64,000 nt of DNA from Actinomycetales bacterium (GCA_020444245.1 JAHLLI010000016.1:1-64000); one strand, 5' to 3'. Counted from the stretch's first letter, positions 9,279 through 18,505 are shown. Numbers and translations are program-made. The notes: generated by a model from the letters alone, not told the origin.

Positions 9279-9914
9279 TCATTCGGCCGGGCGGCGGGCG
9301 AGGACCACCGTGTCGAGCGCCGGCCGGTCTGCGCCCTCGACCGGCCGGGTCACGACCTCGGCGCGCTCGACGAGCAGCCCTGCCGCGCGCAGCGCCGTGG
9401 TGACGACCTCGGCGTCGGTGAGCACCTCGGGGTGGCGCGGGCCCCCGGTGCCGTGGTCGAGGTTGGTGCGGTCATGGCCGACCAGTAGCAGCAGGCCGCC
9501 GGGTGCCACGGCCTGGGCGGAGAGCTCGAGGGCGGCCATGGCCTGGTCCGGCGGCAGGTGCAGGAAGGCGAGCAGCACCAGGTCCGCGCTGGCCGGCTCG
9601 GGGCGGTCGGCGCTGACGTCGGCCACCCGCCAGGTGACCGAGCCGGGCAGGGCGCCCTCGGAAGCCAGGCTCTCAGCCGTCCGTCGGCCCCGTTCGACGG
9701 CGACCGCGGAGAAGTCCACGGCCTCGACCTGCCAGCCCAGGCCGGCCAGCCACACGGCATGGCGGCCATCGCCGCAGGCCACGTCGCGCGCCCGGCCCGG
9801 GGGCAGGGGGGCGACGACCTCGTGCACGGTCACGTTCGGGCCCTGCGGCCACGGCGAGCCCGCGGCGTAGCGGGCGTCCCAGGCCGCGGCCGACCCGCGT
9901 GCCGACGAGGTCAC
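9279..9914 (-). CDS. Class I SAM-dependent methyltransferase (TehB/thiopurine-like)
   Basis: A 211-residue protein with a TehB-like N-terminus (WDARYAAGSPWPQGPN) and the SAM-binding motif I RDVACGDGRHAVWLAGLGWQV near residues 42-62, where the usual DxGCGxG is DVACGDG; motif II/III is VEAVDFSAVAVERG. Proteins of this family methylate small nucleophiles such as oxyanions or thiols; no substrate can be read from the sequence. GTG 9914 overlaps the cstR stop by four bases, so it is the third gene of the rhodanese-cstR operon. A thiol or persulfide substrate would fit the neighbourhood, but that is inference. Confidence 0.72.
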   Translation of the reverse strand: MTSSARGSAAAWDARYAAGSPWPQGPNVTVHEVVAPLPPGRARDVACGDGRHAVWLAGLGWQVEAVDFSAVAVERGRRTAESLASEGALPGSVTWRVADVSADRPEPASADLVLLAFLHLPPDQAMAALELSAQAVAPGGLLLLVGHDRTNLDHGTGGPRHPEVLTDAEVVTTALRAAGLLVERAEVVTRPVEGADRPALDTVVLARRPAE

Positions 9915-10174
9915 GCCAGCGACAGGAAGAGCTTCTGGAGCTTGGCGCGGTCCACACCGGCCTCTTCGTCACCGCGCGTGATGCACTGCTCCAGGCCGGA
10001 GGCGATGATGACGAAGCCGGCCCGGTCCAGAGCCTTGGAGGCGGCCGAGAGCTGGGTGACGACGTCGGCGCAGTCGGCGCCGGACTCCAGGAGCTTGACG
10101 ATCCCGCCGACCTGCCCCTGGGCACGGCGCAGGCGATGGATGACCGCGGTCATCTCCTCAGGGTCGAGCTGCAT
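9911..10174 (-). CDS. CsoR/CstR-family repressor, probable persulfide sensor
   Basis: An 87-residue DUF156-family helical repressor (VIHRLRRAQGQVGGI at residues 11-25). Copper-sensing CsoR uses Cys-His-Cys ligands, with His four residues before the second Cys. Here Cys35 and Cys64 are present with the right spacing, but the His position is Gly60. The Cys pair without His is the arrangement of CstR persulfide sensors. The genes around it (rhodanese, CoADR-rhodanese) and the two operators support a CstR-like role. ATG 10174 has an excellent GGAGG six bases upstream and gives normal length; a GTG at 10258, close behind the rhodanese stop, would add 28 Gln/Pro-rich residues and cannot be excluded. 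Confidence 0.85.
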   Translation of the reverse strand: MQLDPEEMTAVIHRLRRAQGQVGGIVKLLESGADCADVVTQLSAASKALDRAGFVIIASGLEQCITRGDEEAGVDRAKLQKLFLSLA

Positions 10175-10260
10175 GCCTGGCCTCCGTTCCGCCGGGGCTT
10201 GCTGGGCCTGCTCGCTCTGTTCGGGCTGCACGGGCTCCGGCGTCTGCTGCTTCGCCACGG

Positions 10261-10608
10261 TCACCTCACCGATCCTCCCGCCATACGCCATGCGGCGAGA
10301 CCGCCGGTGAGACTGGTGGCCTGGTACCCCATGGATCGTAGCTGGGCCGCCGCGGCCTTCGAGCGGGACCCTGTTGCACACATCACGACGACGGGCACGT
10401 CCTGCTTCAGCCTGCGCGCCTCGTTCGCCAGCTTGGCGAGCGGGATGTGGCGCGCCTGGGGAGCATGGCCCGAGCGCCACTCGGACTGCTCGCGGACGTC
10501 CACCAGCTGCGCACCGTCCGCGACGAGATCGAGGGCGCGGTCCACCCGGACGTTCTTGGGCAGGGCGTCGGGGTCGCGGTGCATGAGCCGGTCGAGGAAG
10601 GAAGCCAT
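10261..10608 (-). CDS. Single-domain rhodanese (sulfurtransferase)
   Basis: A 115-residue cytosolic rhodanese. The aspartate motif LVDVRE is near residues 35-40, and the active-site loop MCATGSRS has Cys77 as sulfur acceptor. The C-terminal LTGGLAAWRMAG is the standard family ending. Rhodaneses pass sulfane sulfur between thiols. It is the first gene of the operon rhodanese-cstR-methyltransferase. ATG 10608 has no Shine-Dalgarno sequence, but a TATCAT hexamer lies exactly six bases upstream, suggesting a leaderless mRNA; that hexamer overlaps operator 2. An in-frame start at 10644 would run through the operator and is rejected. Confidence 0.88.
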   Translation of the reverse strand: MASFLDRLMHRDPDALPKNVRVDRALDLVADGAQLVDVREQSEWRSGHAPQARHIPLAKLANEARRLKQDVPVVVMCATGSRSKAAAAQLRSMGYQATSLTGGLAAWRMAGGSVR

Positions 10609-10617
10609 GGGCGGATG

Positions 10618-10633
10618 ATACCCCCAGGGGTAT
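10618..10633 (-). promoter_or_regulatory. CstR-type operator 2, before the rhodanese operon
   Basis: Palindrome ATACCCC-CA-GGGGTAT, differing from operator 1 only in the central bases. Its distal half overlaps the proposed -10 (TATCAT, 10620-10615 on the minus strand) of the rhodanese gene, ten bases before the ATG. The divergent nadC promoter is about 30 bases to the right, so nadC might also feel this repressor. Confidence 0.85.
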
Positions 10634-10663
10634 ACCTCACGCACGCCGCACGTCCCGCCCGGC

Positions 10664-10669
10664 TACCGT
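10664..10669 (+). promoter_or_regulatory. -10 element of nadC (leaderless)
   Basis: TACCGT stands exactly six bases before the nadC ATG and there is no Shine-Dalgarno sequence, as expected when transcription starts at the start codon. It shows that nadC can be transcribed independently of nadB. Confidence 0.5.
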
Positions 10670-10675
10670 TCACCC

Positions 10676-11560
10676 ATGCAGCCCTCGCCCCCGGACGCCG
10701 CCTGGCTGGCGCGAGCCGTCGAGATCGCGCTCGACGAGGACCTCGGGCCGGCGCCGGGCCGGGACGTCACCACCCAGTCGACCATCCCGGCGGGGCGTCG
10801 GGGGACGGCGCACCTGGTGGCGAGGGCCCCTGGGGTCGTCGCCGGGCTCGTGGTGGTCCGGCCGGTGCTCGACGCGGTGGCGGCCCGCCTCGACCTGGAC
10901 CGGGCCGAGGTCGACACCCTGGTGGCGGACGGTGACGCCGTGGCCGTCGGCGACGTCGCCGCGGTCCTGACCGGGCCGGTCCAGGTGCTGCTCGTCGCCG
11001 AGCGCACCCTGCTCAACCTGGTGTGCCGGGCCTCGGGCGTGGCCACCCACACCCGACGGTGGACCGACGCCCTGGCCGGCACCGGTGCGACCGTGCTGGA
11101 CACCCGCAAGACCACACCCGGGCTGCGGGCGCTGGAGAAGTACGCGGTGCGCTGCGGTGGGGGTACCAACAAGCGGATGGGCCTGTACGACGTCGCGATG
11201 GTCAAGGACAACCACGTCGCCGCTGCGGGGTCGGTGGCCGCCGCGGTGCGTGCCGTGCGCGAGCGGTTCGACGTCCCGATCCAGGTCGAGGCGGACACCC
11301 TGGCCCAGGCGATGGAGGCGCTCGACGTCGGCGCGGACTTCCTGCTGCTGGACAACATGCCCACCCCGCTGCTCGCCGAGGTGGTCGCCGCGGTCCGGGC
11401 CCGCGAGCCCGAGGTGGGGCGGGTCGAGCTCGAGGCCACGGGCAACCTGACGCTCGACCGCGCCCGGGAGGTCGCCGCGACCGGCGTGGACTACCTGTCG
11501 GTCGGTGGGCTCACGCACTCGTCCCCGATCCTCGACCTCGCGCTGGACCTGGTCGGCTGA
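10676..11560 (+). CDS. nadC: Nicotinate-nucleotide pyrophosphorylase (quinolinate phosphoribosyltransferase)
   Basis: Decarboxylates quinolinate and adds phosphoribose to give nicotinate mononucleotide in NAD synthesis. The 294-residue protein has the conserved TLLNLVCRASGVAT, DTRKTTPGLRALEKYAVRCGGG near residues 142-163, the MVKDNH lysine segment near 179-184, and the barrel motifs EVEADTL-like (IQVEADTL) and DFLLLDNM. Normal length. It is the functional continuation of nadB but lies on the far side of the sulfur island and appears to have its own leaderless promoter. Confidence 0.96.
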   Translation: MQPSPPDAAWLARAVEIALDEDLGPAPGRDVTTQSTIPAGRRGTAHLVARAPGVVAGLVVVRPVLDAVAARLDLDRAEVDTLVADGDAVAVGDVAAVLTGPVQVLLVAERTLLNLVCRASGVATHTRRWTDALAGTGATVLDTRKTTPGLRALEKYAVRCGGGTNKRMGLYDVAMVKDNHVAAAGSVAAAVRAVRERFDVPIQVEADTLAQAMEALDVGADFLLLDNMPTPLLAEVVAAVRAREPEVGRVELEATGNLTLDRAREVAATGVDYLSVGGLTHSSPILDLALDLVG

Positions 11561-11579
11561 GCGGCGGCGGGCCCGCCGA

Positions 11580-11585
11580 TAGAAT
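11580..11585 (+). promoter_or_regulatory. -10 element of lysS (leaderless)
   Basis: TAGAAT, a near-consensus hexamer, lies six bases before the GTG start of lysS with no ribosome-binding site between. Confidence 0.55.
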
Positions 11586-11591
11586 CCCGCG

Positions 11592-13088
<1,497 letters not shown>

Positions 13089-13110
13089 GCGCGGAGCGGG
13101 AGGTGTCGGC

Positions 13111-13365
13111 GTGACCGGGTTCTGGGGCGGGGTCGCCGCGCTGCTCCCGCCCGTCGGCGTGGGGTTGATCTTCTGGGTCGTCATGCGCGCGATCGTGCAG
13201 GCCGATCGGCGTGAACGTGCCGCGATGGCCCGGCTCGAGGCCGCCGAGGACGCGGCCGCCGCGCACGGCGACGCGGGCCGGCCGGCCGTCGCGGACGTCG
13301 ATGGGCCGGCGCCCGTCGACGACGTCGCTGACCCGCCTTCGCAATCGCCGGCCGGCCCGGGCTGA
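13111..13365 (+). CDS. Small single-pass membrane protein
   Basis: An 84-residue protein with one membrane helix (about residues 5-28, GVAALLPPVGVGLIFWVVMRAI), a basic stretch QADRRERAAMARLEAAED that may continue as a helix or short coiled coil, and an Asp/Pro-rich tail. GTG 13111 has GGGAGG at the proper distance. Small proteins of this shape are often found between lysS and lsr2 in actinobacteria; no function is known to me. Confidence 0.65.
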   Translation: MTGFWGGVAALLPPVGVGLIFWVVMRAIVQADRRERAAMARLEAAEDAAAAHGDAGRPAVADVDGPAPVDDVADPPSQSPAGPG

Positions 13366-13472
13366 CGCCGCAACTATCGATGACGCCGAACGCGGTGGGT
13401 TTCGGCGTGCGGAATGGCGTCCTGGGTTATTCTTTCCGCGTCCGCAGGGGTACCCGACGTGAGGAAACGATG

Positions 13473-13802
13473 ATGGCGCAGAAGGTCCAGGTCGTGCTGG
13501 TCGACGACATCGACGGCGGCGCGGCCGACGAGACGGTGTCGTTCTCGCTCGACGGTGTCGCCTACGAGATCGACCTGTCGACGGCGAATGCCGCCGCGCT
13601 GCGCGAGGCCTTCGCGCCGTACGTCGGCGCGGGGCGCCGGGTCGGCGGTCGCAGCCGCGGTGGGCGCCGCTCGGCAGCGCCCCGCTCGCGCACGTCGAGC
13701 ACGGCGATCCGCGAGTGGGGCCGCTCCAACGGCTTCGAGGTGAGCGAGCGCGGGCGGATCTCCGCCGAGCTGCGTGACGCCTACGAGAAGGCGAACGGCT
13801 GA
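13473..13802 (+). CDS. lsr2: Lsr2-family nucleoid-associated protein
   Basis: A DNA-bridging, AT-rich-DNA-binding xenogeneic silencer, analogous to H-NS. The 109-residue protein has the N-terminal dimerisation domain (AQKVQVVLVDDIDGG...ETVSFSLDGVAYEIDLS), a basic linker, and the C-terminal DNA-binding domain with the minor-groove RGR-type loop (here SERGRIS) and IREWGRSNGFEV. Two in-frame ATGs follow each other (13470, 13473) behind GAGGAA; the second gives the usual MAQKVQ start. A hexamer TATTCT at 13428-13433 is a possible -10. Confidence 0.95.
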   Translation: MAQKVQVVLVDDIDGGAADETVSFSLDGVAYEIDLSTANAAALREAFAPYVGAGRRVGGRSRGGRRSAAPRSRTSSTAIREWGRSNGFEVSERGRISAELRDAYEKANG

Positions 13803-13813
13803 CCTGACGACGA

Positions 13814-13844
13814 GGCCCCGGGCGCGTCGAACGCGCCCGGGGCC
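13814..13844. terminator. Two-way terminator between lsr2 and the esterase gene
   Basis: A perfect 14-bp stem (GGCCCCGGGCGCGT, 13814-13827), three-base loop CGA and its complement (13831-13844), located between the convergent stops of lsr2 and the CE7 esterase. No T-tract, as is common in this GC range. Confidence 0.75.
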
Positions 13845-13862
13845 CGCGTTCGTCCGGGCGCC

Positions 13863-14822
13863 TCAGGCGCCCAGGGTCCGGGTGAGGAACCCGATCGCCT
13901 CGGCGTCGTCCTCGGGCCCGCCGGCCTCGTGGCCGTTGTAGCGCCAGACCCGCAGCTCCTTGGGGCCGCCCCAGGCGGCGTGCGCGGCGACCACCGTCGA
14001 GGGCGGCACGATGTCGTCCATCAGAGCGACCGAGAAGCGCGCCGGAGCCGTGGCGCGCCGGGCCAGCGCTACGCCGTCGACGTAGGACAGCGTGCGCAGC
14101 GCGTCCTCGGCCCGGTCGCGGTGGACCTTGAGCCAGTCGCGCACCTCGGTGAACGGTGCGTGGTCGGTGATCCCGATGGCCCGTGCGATGTCGCAGAGGA
14201 AGGGCACGTTGGCCACGGTGGCCTGCACGTCCCCCAGCGCAGAGGCCGCGATCGCCATGGCGCCGCCTTGACTGCCGCCCACGACGGCGACCCGGGTGGG
14301 GTCCGCGCCCGGCAGCGTCCGGGCGGCGTCGACGGCGCGGACGGCGTCGGTGAACAGCCGGCGGTAGTAGTACGTGGCCGGGTCCTCGATCCCGCGGGTC
14401 ATGACGCCGGGGAACGCGGGTCCCGAGCCCCACGGGTCGGGGGTGGCGCCGCGGCTCCAGCCCGACCCCTGTCCCCTGGTGTCCATCCGCAGGTGGGCGA
14501 AACCCGCCGCGGACCACTGGAGGTTCTCCAGGACGTGGCCGCGCCCGCCGCCGTACCCCACGTACTCCACGACCACCGGCAGCGGGCCCGCGGCGCCCCT
14601 GGGCCGTCGGTACCAGGCTCGGACCGGGTCGCCTGCGAAGCCGGGGAAGGTCACGTCGTACACGTCGGTGGTCACCAGGCCCTCGACGGGGTCGAGCCGC
14701 ACCGGCGTGTCGTGCTCGCGCGCCTGGGCGAGGGTCTCGGCCCAGAAGCCGTCGAGGTCGTCGGGCTCGACCAGGTCGCTGGTGTGGTCCCACAGGCCCG
14801 GTTCGGGAAGGTCGGTGTACAT
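13863..14822 (-). CDS. Acetyl-xylan esterase / cephalosporin-C deacetylase (CE7 family)
   Basis: A 319-residue alpha/beta hydrolase that removes acetyl groups from xylo-oligosaccharides. CE7 markers are visible: the substrate-site RMDTRGQG segment near residues 112-119, the nucleophile elbow GGSQGG near 183-188, the long insertion with PFLCD, and the catalytic Asp and His regions MDDIVPPST and NGHEAGG near the C-terminus. No signal peptide is seen, so it acts in the cytoplasm on imported oligosaccharides. It follows lacI by six bases, and its GAGGAAC ribosome site overlaps the lacI stop, so both share one mRNA divergent from the xylo-oligosaccharide transporter. Confidence 0.88.
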   Translation of the reverse strand: MYTDLPEPGLWDHTSDLVEPDDLDGFWAETLAQAREHDTPVRLDPVEGLVTTDVYDVTFPGFAGDPVRAWYRRPRGAAGPLPVVVEYVGYGGGRGHVLENLQWSAAGFAHLRMDTRGQGSGWSRGATPDPWGSGPAFPGVMTRGIEDPATYYYRRLFTDAVRAVDAARTLPGADPTRVAVVGGSQGGAMAIAASALGDVQATVANVPFLCDIARAIGITDHAPFTEVRDWLKVHRDRAEDALRTLSYVDGVALARRATAPARFSVALMDDIVPPSTVVAAHAAWGGPKELRVWRYNGHEAGGPEDDAEAIGFLTRTLGA

Positions 14823-14828
14823 CGTTCC

Positions 14829-15827
14829 TCAGCGCGGGGGGCTGGTGGTGCCGCGGACCAGCAGCGTGGTCGGCAGCCGGACGTGGGTGTCAGGGGCACC
14901 CTGGCCGCTCATCAGCGCGACGAGCAGGTCGATCCCGGCGGCGCCCATCTCCTGGATCGGCTGGCGCACCGTGGTCAGCGGCGGGGTGGACGACGCGGCC
15001 TCCGGGACGTCGTCGAAGCCGATCACCGACAGGTCGTCCGGCACTCTCAGACCCTGCTGGGCGGCGACCGCGAGCACCCCGAGCGCCGACAGGTCGTTGG
15101 CCGCGAAGATCGCGGTCGGCGGCTCGGGCAGCGCCAGCAGGTCGGCGGCCGGCCCGAGGGCCGAGTCCTTGCGGTAGCCGCCGACCCCGACCAGCGCCGG
15201 GTCGACCGGCACGCCGGCGGCCTCCATCGCGTGGCGGAAGCCACGCTCGCGGCGCCGGGAGGACTCCAGGTCCTCGCGCCCACCGAGGAAGCCGATCCGC
15301 CGGTGGCCGAGGTTCAGCAGGTGCTCGGTGGCGAGCACGGCACCGGCGAAGTTGTCCGAGTCCACGGTCGCCGGGCCCGAAGGGCCGGCGTGCGGGTCGA
15401 TGGCGACCACCGGCACGGCAGCGGCGGCGTCGACCACGGTGGGTGTGACCAGCAGCGCCCCGTCGATCAGGGTCCCGCTCAGCCGTGACAGGTAGCGGCG
15501 CTCCCAGCCGACGTCGCTGCCGGGTCGGCCCCCGCCGGAGTAGGCCAGCAGCTCGTACCCCGTGCCCGCGATCGCCTGGGAGGCGCCCTTGAGGATCTCG
15601 GTGCTGAACGGCTCGAACTCGGCCACCAGGATCCCGATCACGTGGGTCTTGTGCGAGCGCAGGCTCCGGGCGACGAGCGAGGACTCGTACCCGAGCTCCT
15701 CGATCACCTGCTCGACCTTCGCGTGGGTCGAGCTCGCGACGCCGTACCGACGGTTGATGACCTTGGACACGGTCGCGACCGAGACGCCTGCCGCACGGGC
15801 GACGTCATGGATCGTGACCCGTGACAT
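14829..15827 (-). CDS. LacI-family regulator of the xylan-utilisation cluster
   Basis: A 332-residue repressor. The N-terminal helix-turn-helix with hinge (VTIHDVARAAGVSVATVSKVINRRYG) is followed by a periplasmic-binding-protein-like ligand domain (IGILVAEFEPFSTEILKGA...; VIGFDDVPEA near 275). It is divergent from a sugar ABC operon and GH3 gene, as BxlR is from bxlEFGA in Streptomyces; by analogy the inducer would be xylobiose or a related oligosaccharide. Palindromic sites GAnAACGTTnTC occur at 15848-15859 and 15916-15927. A TATGCT hexamer lies seven bases before ATG 15827, so the mRNA may be leaderless and autoregulated. Confidence 0.9.
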   Translation of the reverse strand: MSRVTIHDVARAAGVSVATVSKVINRRYGVASSTHAKVEQVIEELGYESSLVARSLRSHKTHVIGILVAEFEPFSTEILKGASQAIAGTGYELLAYSGGGRPGSDVGWERRYLSRLSGTLIDGALLVTPTVVDAAAAVPVVAIDPHAGPSGPATVDSDNFAGAVLATEHLLNLGHRRIGFLGGREDLESSRRRERGFRHAMEAAGVPVDPALVGVGGYRKDSALGPAADLLALPEPPTAIFAANDLSALGVLAVAAQQGLRVPDDLSVIGFDDVPEAASSTPPLTTVRQPIQEMGAAGIDLLVALMSGQGAPDTHVRLPTTLLVRGTTSPPR

Positions 15828-15847
15828 GGCCGGGAGCATAGCGCGCG

Positions 15848-15859
15848 GAGAACGTTGTC
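15848..15859. promoter_or_regulatory. LacI-family operator, lacI side
   Basis: GAGAACGTTGTC fits the palindrome GA-n-AACGTT-n-TC with the CG centre typical of LacI-family sites. It lies just upstream of the proposed -10 (TATGCT) of the lacI gene, so autoregulation is likely. Confidence 0.65.
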
Positions 15860-15915
15860 GAGCGGACCTGTCCAGCCGTCCGACCGCCGCGCCCTGCGCG
15901 AGACCGGGACGTTAG

Positions 15916-15940
15916 GAAAACGTTATCGACAACGATTGAC
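15916..15940. promoter_or_regulatory. LacI-family operators and -35 of the sugar ABC operon
   Basis: GAAAACGTTATC (15916-15927) fits the same palindrome as the site at 15848. Directly adjoining is the imperfect GACAACGATTGAC (15928-15940), which contains a TTGACG hexamer (15936-15941) that could be the -35 of a plus-strand promoter with CATGGT at 15960-15965 (18-base spacer). The transcript would have a leader of nearly 190 bases before 16161. The rest of the 333-base gap between lacI and the binding-protein gene shows nothing further that I can name. Confidence 0.55.
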
Positions 15941-16160
15941 GAACGGCCTCGTTCGATGCCATGGTCTCGACGTAACCGGTCGACGACGACGAGGAGCGCG
16001 ACCCATGGTGGCATCGGCGGGCGTGCCGGTCACCACACGCACTCGCGTCGTTGGCGGGGGGTGGGAGCCGAGCCGGCGGGCGACAGCCGGTAGAGGTGCG
16101 AGACCCGCGTCCTAGGGGTTTCTCACTGTCCAGTGCTGCTCAACGAAGAGGACACATCTG

Positions 16161-17477
16161 ATGAAGACAAGGAAGTTCCTGGCAGTGTCCGCCGTCATGG
16201 CGATGGCCCTGGCTGGGCTCGCGGCCTGTAGCAGCGGCGGCGACACGTCGCCGGGCGACTCCGGCAGCAGCAGCGGCGGCGGCACCGAGCCCGTCACCCT
16301 GACCTTCTGGCACAACTCGACCACGGGCGAGGGCAAGGCGTACTGGGACGAGGTCGCCAAGGCCTACATGGACGCCAACCCGAACGTGACGATCGAGATC
16401 CAGGCCATCCAGAACGAGGACATGGACGGCAAGCTCCAGACCGCGCTCAACGCGGGCGACGCGCCGGACATCTTCATGGCGCGTGGTGGCGGCAAGCTCG
16501 CCGACATCGCCGCGGCCGGCCAGGTCATGGACCTCACGGACAAGATCACCGACGCGACCAAGGCAGCCGTGGGCGAGGGCGTCCTGAGCGCCTTCACCAT
16601 CGACGGCAAGCTGTACGGCATGCCCACAGCGATCCTCCCCGGCGGCATGTTCTACAGCAAGGACCTGTTCGACAAGGCAGGCATCACCTCGACGCCGGCC
16701 AACTTCGACGAGCTCAGCGCCGACGTGCAGAAGCTCAAGGACTCGGGTGTCGCGCCCATCGCGCTCGGCGGCAAGGACGCCTGGCCGGCCGCGCACTGGT
16801 ACTACTTCATGGCGCTGCGGGACTGCTCGCAGGACGCGATGAACAAGGCCGCCGCGTCCCGCACCTTCGACGACCCGTGCTGGCTCAAGGCCGGTGAGGA
16901 CCTGCAGGCCTTCGCCGAGACCAAGCCGTTCAACGAGGGCTTCCTGACGACCTCCGCCCAGCAGGGCGCGGGCTCGTCGGCCGGCATGATCGCCAACCAC
17001 CAGGCCGCCATGGAGCTCATGGGCGCCTGGGACCCGGGCGTGATCGCCTCGCTGACCCCGGACGAGAAGCCGCTGGCCGACCTCGGCTGGTTCCCGTTCC
17101 CGGCCGTCTCCGACGGTGAGGGCGACCCCACCGCCATGATGGGTGGCGTCGACGGGTACTCCTGCTGGGTCAACGCTCCCGAGCAGTGCGCCGACTTCCT
17201 GAACTTCTACATGCAGAAGGAGTGGCAGGAGAAGTACGCGACGGCCTTCCACACGCTGCCCGCCAGCAAGGACGCGCAGGGCGTCGTCGAAGAGCCTGCT
17301 CTGCAGGACATCCTCAAGGCGTACAACGACTCCGCGTACACCGTGGTGTGGCTGGACACGCTGTTCGGTCAGAACATCGGCAACGCGCTCAACGCCGGTG
17401 TCGTGGAGATGCTGGCCGGCAACGGCACCCCGCAGGGGATCGTCGACGCGGTCAACAACGCCTCTGCGAAGGGCTAG
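16161..17477 (+). CDS. Sugar ABC transporter substrate-binding lipoprotein (BxlE-like)
   Basis: A 438-residue family 1 extracellular solute-binding protein. The lipoprotein signal peptide (MKTRKFLAVSAVMAMALAGLAAC) places the acylated cysteine at Cys23, followed by a Ser/Gly linker. The core starts VTLTFWHNSTTGEGKAYWDEV, typical of oligosaccharide binders, with ALNAGDAPDIFMARGGG near 95-110. Neighbouring genes (two permeases, beta-xylosidase type GH3, GH51, GH39) point to xylo- or arabinoxylo-oligosaccharides. AGAGGA lies upstream of the ATG. The cluster has no ATPase, so the transporter probably uses the MsiK-like ATPase at 54193-55317. Confidence 0.92.
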   Translation: MKTRKFLAVSAVMAMALAGLAACSSGGDTSPGDSGSSSGGGTEPVTLTFWHNSTTGEGKAYWDEVAKAYMDANPNVTIEIQAIQNEDMDGKLQTALNAGDAPDIFMARGGGKLADIAAAGQVMDLTDKITDATKAAVGEGVLSAFTIDGKLYGMPTAILPGGMFYSKDLFDKAGITSTPANFDELSADVQKLKDSGVAPIALGGKDAWPAAHWYYFMALRDCSQDAMNKAAASRTFDDPCWLKAGEDLQAFAETKPFNEGFLTTSAQQGAGSSAGMIANHQAAMELMGAWDPGVIASLTPDEKPLADLGWFPFPAVSDGEGDPTAMMGGVDGYSCWVNAPEQCADFLNFYMQKEWQEKYATAFHTLPASKDAQGVVEEPALQDILKAYNDSAYTVVWLDTLFGQNIGNALNAGVVEMLAGNGTPQGIVDAVNNASAKG

Positions 17478-17488
17478 GCATCTGACAG

Positions 17489-18505
17489 ATGGAATCCATC
17501 AGCGAGAACGCGCCTGACGCGCAGAGCTCGCCCGTGGATCTCCCGAAGGACGGGGGCGGCGCGCTTGCCGTGTCGCCCCCGTCCCGGCGTGGCCGGCGGG
17601 GTATCGGGTGGGCAGCGCGTGCAGAAGTGGCGGTGCTCACGGGGCCGGCCCTGATCGTCTTCCTGGCCTTCGTGATCTTCCCCGTCGTCATGGCGGCCTA
17701 CTACGGCTTCTTCAGCTGGAAGGGCTACGGGCCGCCGACCGACTTCGTCGGTCTGCACAACTACAAGGTCATCCTCACCGACCCGACGTTCCACGACGCG
17801 GTCCGGCACAACTTCACCATCGTCGTGCTGTCCCTGGTGATGCAGGGGCCGATCGCCATCGGGCTAGCGCTGCTGCTCAACCGCAAGATGCGCTTCCAGT
17901 CGGCGATCCGGGTGCTGATCTTCGTGCCCTACGTGATCTCCGAGGTCGTCGTCGGTACCGGCTGGAGCCTGATGCTCCAGACCAACGGCGCGGTCAACGG
18001 GCTTCTGGAGAAGGTCGGGCTGGTCGGCCTCAAGCAGGACTGGCTGTCCGACCCGAAGATCGCCATCTGGACCCTGATGCTCATCATCACGTGGAAGTAC
18101 GTGGGGTTCGCGGTGATCCTGTTCCTCGCCGGGCTCCAGGGCATCCCGCCCGAGCTGCACGAGGCCGCGGCGATCGACGGCGCCTCGTACTGGCAGATCC
18201 AGCGGCGGATCACGCTGCCGCTGCTCGGCCCGACCCTGCGGATCTGGGCCTTCCTGTCGATCATCGGCTCGTTGCAGCTGTTCGACCTCGTCTACATCAT
18301 CTGGGGCCAGTACGTGGCTGCCACCGCCGGGACGTCGACCATGGCGACCTACATGGTGGTCAACGGCCGCAACGCCGCGAGCTACGGCTACGGCAACGCC
18401 GTCGCGGTGGTCCTGTTCCTCATCTCGCTCACGGTCGCGCTGGTGTACCAGCGGTTCGTCCTGCGGCGTGACACCCAGGGTGCGATCACGGGAGGTGGGC
18501 GCTGA
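17489..18505 (+). CDS. Sugar ABC transporter permease (MalF-type, BxlF-like)
   Basis: A 338-residue inner-membrane permease with six predicted helices after an approximately 45-residue polar N-terminus. The EAA loop that contacts the ATPase is visible as ELHEAAAIDGASYWQIQRRITLPLLGP near residues 228-254. It forms a heterodimer with the product of the next gene, which overlaps by one base (TGATG). The start ATG 17489 lies 11 bases after the binding-protein stop; no strong ribosome site is seen, so translation may be coupled. Confidence 0.93.
   Translation: MESISENAPDAQSSPVDLPKDGGGALAVSPPSRRGRRGIGWAARAEVAVLTGPALIVFLAFVIFPVVMAAYYGFFSWKGYGPPTDFVGLHNYKVILTDPTFHDAVRHNFTIVVLSLVMQGPIAIGLALLLNRKMRFQSAIRVLIFVPYVISEVVVGTGWSLMLQTNGAVNGLLEKVGLVGLKQDWLSDPKIAIWTLMLIITWKYVGFAVILFLAGLQGIPPELHEAAAIDGASYWQIQRRITLPLLGPTLRIWAFLSIIGSLQLFDLVYIIWGQYVAATAGTSTMATYMVVNGRNAASYGYGNAVAVVLFLISLTVALVYQRFVLRRDTQGAITGGGR

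Noticed and set aside
9911-10258. Annotation of the DUF156 regulator as a copper sensor CsoR.
   Set aside because: The His ligand position is Gly60 and the neighbours are sulfur-transfer genes; the two-cysteine pattern fits CstR better.
10609-10644. N-terminally extended rhodanese starting at 10644.
   Set aside because: The extension would be encoded by the operator and proposed -10; the domain starts normally at ATG 10608.
15828-16160. Riboswitch in the long leader of the sugar transporter.
   Set aside because: No known riboswitch core or convincing conserved fold could be recognised by eye.
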